The translations under genes were made by a program, and so were the position numbers. Shown piece by piece: positions 1 through 5,342 of a stretch of 6,709 nt of DNA (positions are counted from its first letter, which is position 1; every line of letters begins with the position of its first letter). The notes beneath the pieces are model-generated. The model was not told the DNA's origin. It saw only the letters and a program-made list of their open reading frames with translations, and ran no database searches. This DNA is from Thermodesulfobacteriota bacterium (GTDB taxonomy: Bacteria > Desulfobacterota > DSM-4660 > Desulfatiglandales > HGW-15). The stretch lies in NCBI GenBank assembly GCA_025454125.1, contig JALOPA010000108.1, forward strand, positions 1 through 6,709. The letters are read 5' to 3'.

Positions 1-1458
1 GGCGTCATTCTGTACCAGGAACAGGTCATGAAGATCGCCCAGGTCCTGGCCCACTACAGCCTGGCCGAGGCGGACGAACTGAGGAAGGCGATCGGCAAAA
101 AGAAACAGGACGTCATGGACCGGCACCAGGCCCGCTTTGTGGAGGGGGCATCCATCAACGGCGTTAACCAGAATATGGCGAGCAAGCTTTTCGCCCTCAT
201 CGAGAAGTTCGGCGGTTACGGGTTCAACAAGTCCCACTCCACCGCCTATGCCCTGATCGCCTACCAGACGGCCTTTCTCAAAGCCCACTACCCGGTCCAG
301 TTCATGGCCGCCCTCCTGACCCAGGACATGGGAAACCAGGACAAGACCATCAAGAACATCGCCGAGTGCCGCGAGATGGGGATTCAGATCCTTCCTCCGG
401 ACATCAACGAAAGCCAGCCTGATTTTGCCGTGGTGGAAGGGGGAATCCGGTTCGGCCTCGGCGCGGTGAAAAATGTGGGCCTCAAGGCCGTGGAATCCGT
501 GATCGAGGAGAGGAACCAGGGAGGCCCCTTCAAGGACCTGTTGGATTTCTGCACCAGGGTAGACGGCTCCAAGGTCAACCGGAGAGTGATGGAAGGACTG
601 ATTCAGTGCGGCGCTTTCGACTTCACCGGCGTCGAACGGTCGAGGCTCATGGCCTCGCTGGACGACGTGATCCGGCTGTGCGGGGCCGGTCAGGACCCCA
701 ATCAGCTCACCATCTTCTCGGCGACACCGGGAGGCGGGATCAGGACCTTCGACTTTTCAAGCATTCCGAACCATGTCCCGTGGGACGAACGGGAACAGCT
801 CCGCAGAGAAAAGGAAGCCCTCGGGTTTTACATCACCGGCCATCCTCTGGACCGTTACAAGAAAGAAGTGGGCCGCTTCATTACCTCTTCCATCCAGGAC
901 CTGAGCCAGCTCACCGACAAGACCTCCGTCCGCGTGGCCGGCGTCATCGAAGAGCTGAAGATCAAGCGCACCAAAAAGGGGGACAAGATGGCCATCCTCA
1001 CCCTCGAGGACCAGAGCGGATCGACCGAGGTGGTCGTGTTTCCCGACGTGTTTGAGCGCTCCTCCGCGCTCTTGAAAAGCGATGAGCCGCTGCTGGTCTC
1101 CGGCATGGCCGAGGTGGATGAAGGGGTGGCCAAGATCATCTCCCAGGAAATCCAGTCCCTTGAAAACGTGAGACAGGCGGCTATCCGGATGATCGAGCTT
1201 TCCCTTTCCAGAAAGGCCCTGTCCAGGGAGCACCTGGAAGGGATCAAAGATGTGCTCTACCGCTATCCGGGGCAATCCTCGGTGGTGTTCAAGGTGGAAA
1301 CCGACCCGGGGAAACGCATGGTCATCGCCGCTCACCCCCGCTACAATGTTTTTGCCTGCCGGGAAATGATTCAGGAACTTGAAACCTTGATCGGTCAAAA
1401 GGTGGTCTGCCTCTATGGAGAAAAAAATTCGAACCATCGCATCCCTCAGCACCCGTAG
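1..1458 (+). CDS. dnaE: DNA polymerase III alpha subunit, C-terminal part (5'-truncated by window edge)
   Basis: This is the replicative polymerase subunit that copies the chromosome in the cytoplasm. The frame is open from base 1: the nine codons before the first ATG (base 28) read GVILYQEQV and continue into MKIAQVLAHY, a classic DnaE finger-domain motif, so that ATG is internal. Visible parts in order are: the end of the fingers (bases 1-330, with GKKK at about 97-108 and the GFNKSHSTAYALIAYQTAFLK stretch at 223-285); the PPDINES segment near 397-417; a helix-hairpin-helix region (about 450-560, GLGAVKNVG); a likely internal beta-clamp-binding motif QLTIF at 703-717; an OB-fold (about 925-1065, VRVAGVIEELK to EVVVFPDVFE); and a short C-terminal domain. 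The PHP domain and catalytic aspartates lie upstream of the window. By comparison with E. coli DnaE (1160 residues) the window starts near residue 700, giving a full length close to the norm. The last 13 residues are read from sequence that also encodes the start of the Nudix gene. Confidence 0.97.
   Translation, partial: GVILYQEQVMKIAQVLAHYSLAEADELRKAIGKKKQDVMDRHQARFVEGASINGVNQNMASKLFALIEKFGGYGFNKSHSTAYALIAYQTAFLKAHYPVQFMAALLTQDMGNQDKTIKNIAECREMGIQILPPDINESQPDFAVVEGGIRFGLGAVKNVGLKAVESVIEERNQGGPFKDLLDFCTRVDGSKVNRRVMEGLIQCGAFDFTGVERSRLMASLDDVIRLCGAGQDPNQLTIFSATPGGGIRTFDFSSIPNHVPWDEREQLRREKEALGFYITGHPLDRYKKEVGRFITSSIQDLSQLTDKTSVRVAGVIEELKIKRTKKGDKMAILTLEDQSGSTEVVVFPDVFERSSALLKSDEPLLVSGMAEVDEGVAKIISQEIQSLENVRQAAIRMIELSLSRKALSREHLEGIKDVLYRYPGQSSVVFKVETDPGKRMVIAAHPRYNVFACREMIQELETLIGQKVVCLYGEKNSNHRIPQHP
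1399..1405 (+). promoter_or_regulatory. Ribosome binding site of the Nudix gene, inside dnaE
   Basis: AAGGTGG sits 9 bases before the ATG at 1415. It lies within the dnaE reading frame and supports 1415 as a real internal start, so the Nudix gene is probably translated from the dnaE mRNA. Confidence 0.6.
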
Positions 1459-1936
1459 CTTTTCAGCCTATCTCGACGAAGTCCTATTGCAGAACAACCA
1501 GATGGGCCAGCGCATGAGAATCGATCACCCTCAAGCCAGTGCGATCGTCCCCTTTGCTTCGGAAAGAGTCATCCTCATGGTCCGCCAGTACCGCTATGCT
1601 CTGGGGCAGGAGACTCTCGAAATCCCTGCCGGCAAGGTGGACCCGGGCGAAAGTCCTGAGCAGTGCGTTCAAAGAGAGCTGATGGAGGAAACAGGGTATG
1701 AGGCGAAAAGCATCGAGCGGGTCTGCACCTACGCCCCGGCCATCGGTTACTCCAATGAACTCATTCACATTTACTCAGGCCGTCAGCTGAGAAAAGTGAA
1801 CGCGCTCATCGATGAACGGGAGATCAGTTCTGTGGAGGAAGTTCGCGTGGAGAAGCTGAAGTCCATGATCCGGGAGGGGGTACTCCTGGACGGCAAAACC
1901 CTTCTGGGACTGTCGCTGTTGAAATTGATTCCCTAA
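1415..1936 (+). CDS. Nudix hydrolase, ADP-ribose pyrophosphatase-like
   Basis: A 173-residue cytoplasmic enzyme expected to cleave a nucleoside diphosphate linked to another group, most likely ADP-ribose to AMP and ribose 5-phosphate. The complete Nudix box (G-x5-E-x7-RE-U-x-EE-x-G-U) spans residues 73-95: G73, E79, R87-E88, E91-E92, G94. It ends in Tyr instead of an aliphatic residue. Family features around it are VRQYRY (56-61), the LEIPAGK run just before the box, and a downstream Pro108 in the TYAPAIGYSNE segment, roughly where ADP-ribose pyrophosphatases carry a proline. Length is normal for the family. The start at 1415 keeps the usual N-terminal beta strands (SFSAYLDEV, ASAIVPF) and has a good ribosome binding site. 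It overlaps dnaE by 44 bases in another frame, so translational coupling is likely. Its stop overlaps the stop of the opposing gene. The exact substrate is inferred, not shown. Confidence 0.92.
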   Translation: MEKKIRTIASLSTRSFSAYLDEVLLQNNQMGQRMRIDHPQASAIVPFASERVILMVRQYRYALGQETLEIPAGKVDPGESPEQCVQRELMEETGYEAKSIERVCTYAPAIGYSNELIHIYSGRQLRKVNALIDEREISSVEEVRVEKLKSMIREGVLLDGKTLLGLSLLKLIP

Positions 1937-2124
1937 GCCGCTTTCTTGGCCTGAGCCTCCACGAAGGTCTTGAGTTTTTTCATAATGGTCACAGGGACCG
2001 GACCTGAGTTGGAATAGAGTTTCAAGATCGCGTAGGGAACCTTGGTTTCCTTCTCCACCTTGTCCCATCCAATTCCCTGGGCATCAATCGTTTGCATGAG
2101 TTTGACCAATTCTTCTGATTCCAT
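1933..2124 (-). CDS. Small HTH-like protein of unknown function (63 aa)
   Basis: I do not recognise the family. The protein is soluble, rich in Lys and Glu, and has no signal peptide or membrane segment. Residues from about 18 to 56 (GWDKVEKETKVPYAILKLYSNSG and what follows) have the helix-turn-helix-helix rhythm of lambda-repressor/XRE-like folds, with a VPYAILKLY stretch where a recognition helix would be. This is a resemblance only. The gene looks real for three reasons: it sits 15 bases after the rhodanese-like gene on the same strand, it has a strong Shine-Dalgarno, and its codons look like those of its neighbours. Its stop (TAG, 1935-1933) overlaps the Nudix stop (TAA, 1934-1936), so the two genes converge with a 4-base overlap and no terminator between them. 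It could be a small regulator or a structural accessory. Confidence 0.75.
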   Translation of the reverse strand: MESEELVKLMQTIDAQGIGWDKVEKETKVPYAILKLYSNSGPVPVTIMKKLKTFVEAQAKKAA

Positions 2125-2134
2125 AACCTTCTCT

Positions 2135-2141
2135 TCACCTC
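2135..2141 (-). promoter_or_regulatory. Ribosome binding site overlapping the upstream stop codon
   Basis: Read on the minus strand, bases 2142-2134 are TGAGGTGAA: the TGA stop of the rhodanese-like gene runs directly into a GAGGTGA Shine-Dalgarno, 10 bases before the ATG at 2124. A ribosome ending the first gene would be delivered onto the start of the second, so the two are probably coupled. An AGAAGG closer to the ATG may also contribute. Confidence 0.6.
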
Positions 2142-2754
2142 ATTTCTGCGGGACTCCTGAGTCAGGCGGATACACGTACTTGGGATCCATCTCATAGGTC
2201 CAGGGAAGTCCCCAAAATTGCCACCCCGAATGGCGTCGATGCTCGAAACCGTAAATGTTGTTTCGCTTGGCCAGCTGCCGGTAGTACTTGTGCTTGTTGG
2301 GATCGTCGAACGTGGGGAACTCGGTCCCCTCAAAACCGTCATACACATCGAACACGTTCTTGTACCCGGCAGCAAGCAGGTCCTTTGCAGCCTGGCCGCT
2401 CCGGGTTCCATCCCTATCCAGGATCAACAGGTTGTCCGTCTTCTTGAAAGCCTTGGCGATCTGTTCGAGAAAAGCCTTGTTCTTCGTGAGCTGGTAGGAA
2501 GGCCTTTCGTCGTCTTTGGAAAAGGTGGTTGTGAAAAAGAGATAGGGGTAGTTGTACGCTTTAAGGGGGTGCCCCACAAACTGGTATTCAGGCTGAGTTC
2601 GGATGTCGATCAGGTAGGTGTCCGGCACCGTGTTGAGCATGTCTAGGGCTTCGACGCTCAAAATTCTTTTCGGCTCCTGGCCATAGCTGACGCCGGCGCT
2701 GTTGAAAATCAACGCACCAACCAGGAGAAAGAAAAGAAACAAGTGCCTTCTCAT
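2140..2754 (-). CDS. Exported rhodanese-fold protein with Asp at the catalytic Cys position
   Basis: A 204-residue protein. Residues 1-25 look like a Sec signal peptide (MRRH, then a hydrophobic core LFLFFLLVGALIF, then a small-residue region ending near G25), so it should act outside the inner membrane. The remainder is a rhodanese domain: the LIDIRTQPEYQFVGHP strand and loop (48-63), then the active-site loop ILDRDGTRSGQAA (111-123), then YKNVFDVYDGFEG (131-143). In active rhodaneses the loop is C-R-x-G-x-R-S; here residue 113 is Asp (GAT, 2418-2416), so sulfur transfer by a persulfide is not expected. A C-terminal extension rich in aromatics (GWQFWGLPWTYEMD, 177-190) resembles the GLPW tails of exported deltaproteobacterial rhodanese-like proteins. 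The start at 2754 has an AAGG 9 bases upstream. It is the first gene of a two-gene unit. A binding or structural role is possible; the function is unknown. Confidence 0.88.
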   Translation of the reverse strand: MRRHLFLFFLLVGALIFNSAGVSYGQEPKRILSVEALDMLNTVPDTYLIDIRTQPEYQFVGHPLKAYNYPYLFFTTTFSKDDERPSYQLTKNKAFLEQIAKAFKKTDNLLILDRDGTRSGQAAKDLLAAGYKNVFDVYDGFEGTEFPTFDDPNKHKYYRQLAKRNNIYGFEHRRHSGWQFWGLPWTYEMDPKYVYPPDSGVPQK

Positions 2755-2818
2755 CAGCAGTCGCCTTCAGAAAAAAACAGGGATTTTAAGAAAAGGATAG
2801 TCCAATGGCTCGACCTTG

Positions 2819-2848
2819 TTCATAATCCAAGAGCGGTTTGCTTGTCAA
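2819..2848 (-). promoter_or_regulatory. Sigma70-like promoter for the rhodanese/HTH-like unit
   Basis: On the minus strand a perfect -35 box TTGACA (2848-2843) is followed after 18 bases by TATGAA (2824-2819), which matches the -10 consensus at four of six positions. Transcription would begin near 2812, leaving a leader of about 58 bases before the ATG at 2754. Position and direction fit the gene; the -10 box is only moderate. Confidence 0.5.
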
Positions 2849-2879
2849 CGGAAAAAACCCCCAAGAGGGGCCATCCTTA

Positions 2880-2908
2880 TTGACACGAAAGGCGTGAACG
2901 CTTAATAT
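2880..2908 (+). promoter_or_regulatory. Sigma70-like promoter pointing to the DUF362 gene
   Basis: A perfect -35 box TTGACA (2880-2885), a 17-base spacer, and TAATAT (2903-2908, four of six matches to the -10 consensus). Transcription would start near 2915, giving a leader of about 255 bases before the GTG at 3171. A small dyad GCGT-GA-ACGC (2892-2901) lies inside the spacer and might be an operator, though it is short enough to be chance. The two -35 boxes of the divergent promoters are 31 bases apart. Confidence 0.5.
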
Positions 2909-2999
2909 CCACAGCCACTTAGTCGCCCTGCACTGGTAAAGTCTTTCATGCTCGACAAGCGCAGGGCATCCTGGAGACAAGAGGAGTGGCCTCACCTTC

Positions 3000-3069
3000 G
3001 TCCTGCCCGCGCAGGCGGGCATCCAGGGGTTTTCCGGCTTCTCTGGATTCCCGCCTGCGCGGGCAGGAC
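3000..3069. repeat. REP-like inverted repeat, 27-bp arms
   Basis: The left arm 3000-3026 and right arm 3043-3069 are reverse complements over 27 bases with one mismatch, around a 16-base loop. Each arm begins with the GTCCTGCCCGCGCAGG block and ends in ATCCAG. Each is itself nested-palindromic: CCTGC-CCGC-GCAGG overlaps CCCGC-GCAG-GCGGG, so an arm can fold in two exclusive ways. This composition matches the class of dispersed intergenic palindromes common in proteobacteria, often linked to REP-associated transposases, but none is present here. It lies in the predicted leader of the DUF362 gene, where its RNA would form a very stable hairpin. There is no U-tract after it, so it is not a standard intrinsic terminator. 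Confidence 0.85.
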
Positions 3070-3157
3070 ACCCAGGTGCCGAGTAGGGAACCCGGGTGGT
3101 AAGCCGCTACTCCGTTTCCAACAGAGTCAGGGATGTCTCTGGCAAATTCCCTTCTTG

Positions 3158-3164
3158 AAAGGAG
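3158..3164 (+). promoter_or_regulatory. Ribosome binding site fixing a GTG start
   Basis: AAAGGAG lies 6 bases before GTG at 3171. This strong and well-spaced site decides the start of the DUF362 gene. In-frame codons further upstream are not supported by a comparable site. Confidence 0.75.
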
Positions 3165-3170
3165 CACGTC

Positions 3171-4280
3171 GTGTCAAAAAGCAAAGTGTATTTCACGGAC
3201 ATGAGGTCTTCGGCCAAAGAGAATATGCTCGCGAAAGTCGTCCGGTTGGCTGACACGCTGGACTTGAAGCAGATCGTCCCGCCCCGCGGTCTCGTGGCGA
3301 TCAAGCTTCACTTCGGAGAAAAAGGCAACACCGCCTACATCCGGCCGACCTTTGTCCGCCAGATTGTGGAGCGCGTGAGAGCTCTCGGCGCCCTTCCCTT
3401 TCTCACGGACGCGAACACGCTCTACGTCGGCGCCCGGGCGGACAGTGTCTCGCACCTGCACACCGCCGTTGAAAACGGATTTTCCTTCTCGGTGGTCAAC
3501 GCCCCCCTCATCATCGCCGACGGACTCAGGGGCAGCTCTTACGGGGCGGTTCGGATTCAGCAGGAGGCGGTCAAAACCGCCTACATCGCCAAGGAAATCG
3601 TCGAGGCCGACGGCCTGATCAGCCTGGCCCATTTCAAAGGCCACGAGCTTTCCGGGTTCGGCGGCACCCTCAAGAATCTGGGAATGGGCTGCGCCGCCCG
3701 GCGGGGCAAGATGGTCCAGCACGCCGATGTGTCCCCCAAGGTCACGCGCAAGAAGTGCGTGGGGTGCGGGGACTGTGTCGAGCACTGCTCCCAGTCCGCC
3801 ATAGAGCTGAGGGAAGGAAAGGCGGCGATTGACCCGAAAAAGTGCATCGGCTGCGGAGAGTGCCTCTTGATCTGCTCCAACACGGCCATCGACGTCCGGT
3901 GGAACTGGGACATGGCCCTTTTCCAGAAAAAAATGGTCGAATACGCCATGGCTGTGTTAAAGGGAAAAGAAGGGAAGGTCGCCTTTCTGAACTTTCTCAC
4001 ACAGATTTCTCCGGCTTGCGACTGCTACGGTCACAGCGACGCGCCCATCGTTCACGACCTCGGCATCATGGCTTCTCTGGATCCCGTGGCCATTGATCAG
4101 GCCTCGGTAGACATGGTCAACCGCCAGAAAGCCCTGGAGGGCACGTCCCTCGCCGCCAACAAAAATCCCGGCGAAGACAAGTTCGGGGGTCTTTACCCAA
4201 AGGTGGACTGGACCATCCAGCTGGAGTATGCGGAAAAAATCGGCCTGGGCTCGCGCGACTACGAACTGGTGAATATTTGA
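3171..4280 (+). CDS. DUF362 protein with a two-cluster 4Fe-4S ferredoxin domain
   Basis: A 369-residue cytoplasmic protein with no signal peptide or membrane segment. The DUF362 domain is split around a ferredoxin insert. The N-terminal half (about 1-185) has the family-typical LVAIKLHFGEKGNTAYIRP (41-59) and HFKGHELSGFGGTLKNLGMG (154-173). The insert has two CxxCxxCxxxC motifs: C196, C199, C202, C206 and C225, C228, C231, C235, which should bind two [4Fe-4S] clusters. The C-terminal half has PACDCYGHSDAPIVHDLGI (281-299), with C283 and C285, then SLDPVAIDQAS (302-312). The residue after each fourth Cys is Ser, where many ferredoxins have Pro. The family is widespread in anaerobes and its reaction is not established; electron transfer is the natural inference from the clusters. 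The start is GTG with a good ribosome binding site. The stop codon coincides with the edge of a palindromic repeat. Confidence 0.92.
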   Translation: MSKSKVYFTDMRSSAKENMLAKVVRLADTLDLKQIVPPRGLVAIKLHFGEKGNTAYIRPTFVRQIVERVRALGALPFLTDANTLYVGARADSVSHLHTAVENGFSFSVVNAPLIIADGLRGSSYGAVRIQQEAVKTAYIAKEIVEADGLISLAHFKGHELSGFGGTLKNLGMGCAARRGKMVQHADVSPKVTRKKCVGCGDCVEHCSQSAIELREGKAAIDPKKCIGCGECLLICSNTAIDVRWNWDMALFQKKMVEYAMAVLKGKEGKVAFLNFLTQISPACDCYGHSDAPIVHDLGIMASLDPVAIDQASVDMVNRQKALEGTSLAANKNPGEDKFGGLYPKVDWTIQLEYAEKIGLGSRDYELVNI

Positions 4281-4369
4281 GCATAGAGCGTAGAGCGCAG
4301 AGCACAGAGCTAAGAATCCAGAAGCAAGAGATTTGCTTCCAGCACGTTTTGCTCTCAGCTCTATGCTCA
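4278..4369. repeat. Palindromic element with heptanucleotide direct repeats
   Basis: A perfect 12-bp inverted repeat joins TGAGCATAGAGC (4278-4289) to its complement at 4358-4369. Inside the left arm four 7-base units of form (A/G)NAGAGC run head to tail at 4283-4310: ATAGAGC, GTAGAGC, GCAGAGC, ACAGAGC. A second hairpin is nested within, GAAGCAA (4321-4327) with TTGCTTC (4333-4339). The right side also carries GCTCT twice more or less in register (4351-4355, 4358-4362), so slipped pairings with the heptads are possible. The element starts on the TGA stop of the DUF362 gene. Similar AGAGC-rich spacers are, to my knowledge, common between genes in deltaproteobacterial genomes. No T-run follows, so termination is uncertain. 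Confidence 0.75.
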
Positions 4370-4395
4370 GTTTCGACAGGAACTGTTACGAGGTC

Positions 4396-4400
4396 AGGAG
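4396..4400 (+). promoter_or_regulatory. Ribosome binding site of the ABC ATPase gene
   Basis: AGGAG ends 4 bases before ATG at 4405. It supports this start over the longer open frame that begins with TTG at 4333, whose extra 24 codons fall inside the repeat element and do not match the family N-terminus. I found no convincing promoter between 4281 and 4404. Confidence 0.6.
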
Positions 4401-4404
4401 TGAA

Positions 4405-5337
4405 ATGATCATCGCAGAGAATTTGACCAAGTATTATGGACTGAAGCCCGCGGTTCAGAACGTCTCCTTCCGCATCGAGAAAGGGGAGATCGTCGGCTTC
4501 CTGGGCCCCAACGGCGCAGGCAAGACGACCCTTCTGAGGATCCTCACCGGCTTCCTGCAGCCCACTTCGGGAAACATCCTCGTGGACGGGCTCAGCAGCC
4601 GGACCCATTCGATCGAAGTGCGAAAGAGGATCGGGTTCCTGCCTGAAACCGTTCCCCTTTACGATGAACTGAGGGTGAGACAGTTTCTGGACTTCGCGGG
4701 CACTGTCAAGGGGCTCAACGGGAAATCCCTCAAGGATGAAATCGACCGGGTGATTTCCGCCTGCAGCCTGGCCGAGCACCGGGACCGCCGCATCAGGCAC
4801 CTGTCCAAAGGGCTCAAGCAAAGGGTCGGTCTTGCCCAGGCCCTCATCAACAACCCTCCCATCGTCATCCTGGATGAGCCGACCACCGGCCTGGATCCGG
4901 CCCAGATTGTCGAGGTCAGGAAACTCATCAAGGATCTGGCCGGCCAGCGAACGGTTCTCCTGAGCACCCACATTCTGCCCGAGGTCAGCCAGATCTGCGA
5001 ACGGGTGATCATCGTCAATCAGGGCCGGGTGGTTGCTGAAGACACACCGGACAATCTCACGGGCCAGCTCCAGAAAGGCTTGAGAACGATTCTCCACGTG
5101 GACGGCCCGCCCGCGGAGGTCCAGGCCAAGCTGGCCTCCCTCCCGGGAGTCACGGCCGTCGTGCCCTCCCAGCTGCCCGGGGAATTTCTCGTGGAAAGCG
5201 CCGCGGACGACAGACTCAGGCCCTTGATTGCGAAGACCGTCGTGGAATCGGACTGGGGGTTGAAAGAAATGCGAACCCAAGTCCTGAGCCTCGAGGACGT
5301 GTTTGTCCAGCTCGTGACTGAGGAAAGAAAGGACTGA
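4405..5337 (+). CDS. ABC transporter ATP-binding protein, GldA-like
   Basis: A 310-residue ATPase expected to bind the cytoplasmic face of the adjoining permease and drive it. All motor motifs are present: Walker A GPNGAGKT (34-41), the PET segment at 80-82 in the Q-loop region (Glu81 near the usual Gln, as is common in this subfamily), the signature LSKGLKQR (133-140), Walker B with catalytic Glu VILDEPTTGLDP (154-165), and the H-loop THIL with His189. After the nucleotide-binding domain (about 1-220) comes a ~90-residue C-terminal domain ending in LSLEDVFVQLVTEE, normal for GldA/CcmA-type exporters of the ABC-2 class. The start at 4405 gives the standard MIIAENLTKYYG beginning. It is the first of three genes with 5- and 3-base gaps. 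The substrate cannot be read from sequence. Confidence 0.94.
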   Translation: MIIAENLTKYYGLKPAVQNVSFRIEKGEIVGFLGPNGAGKTTLLRILTGFLQPTSGNILVDGLSSRTHSIEVRKRIGFLPETVPLYDELRVRQFLDFAGTVKGLNGKSLKDEIDRVISACSLAEHRDRRIRHLSKGLKQRVGLAQALINNPPIVILDEPTTGLDPAQIVEVRKLIKDLAGQRTVLLSTHILPEVSQICERVIIVNQGRVVAEDTPDNLTGQLQKGLRTILHVDGPPAEVQAKLASLPGVTAVVPSQLPGEFLVESAADDRLRPLIAKTVVESDWGLKEMRTQVLSLEDVFVQLVTEERKD

Positions 5338-5342
5338 GAACC

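Larger units (their letters stand above)
2755..3170. other. Intergenic region, 416 bases, no gene seen
   Basis: Between the divergent rhodanese-like and DUF362 genes. It holds the two predicted promoters, a 7-bp dyad GCCCTGC/GCAGGGC (2925-2931 with 2961-2967), the large REP-like inverted repeat at 3000-3069, and further short dyads at 3069-3141. Reading frames of 70-100 codons cross it in several directions, but they run through the palindrome (giving the PACAG type of peptide), lack good ribosome binding sites and resemble no protein. I see no tRNA, no rRNA fragment and no clear riboswitch. Confidence 0.7.

Noticed and set aside
757..1452. 231-codon minus-strand frame inside dnaE
   Set aside because: Antisense shadow of a clear DnaE OB-fold and C-terminal region; no recognisable product.
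2218..2646. 142-codon plus-strand frame inside the rhodanese-like gene
   Set aside because: Shadow of the minus-strand gene, which has the signal peptide, domain motifs and ribosome binding site.
2852..2870. Minus-strand intrinsic terminator (CCCC-TCTT-GGGG then G and T6)
   Set aside because: The stem is only 4 bp and no gene ends there on that strand; too weak to call.
3081..3112. Cobalamin-riboswitch-like wording (GGGAA, GGGTGG) before the DUF362 gene
   Set aside because: The other conserved blocks are missing or out of order, and the gene has no link to cobalamin; kept only as a low-interest structural note.
2786..3304. Several overlapping frames of 65-101 codons across the intergenic region on both strands
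   Set aside because: They run through the GC-rich palindrome or antisense to the DUF362 start, give low-complexity PACAG-like peptides, lack good ribosome binding sites and resemble no family.
4333..4404. Extended N-terminus of the ABC ATPase from a TTG at 4333
   Set aside because: The extra 24 residues lie in the repeat element, have no ribosome binding site and are absent from the family; ATG 4405 gives the canonical start.
4117..5280. 387-codon open frame on the minus strand
   Set aside because: It is the antisense shadow of the DUF362 end and the ABC ATPase; its product is His/Asp/Gly-rich with no recognisable domain, and it crosses the repeat element.
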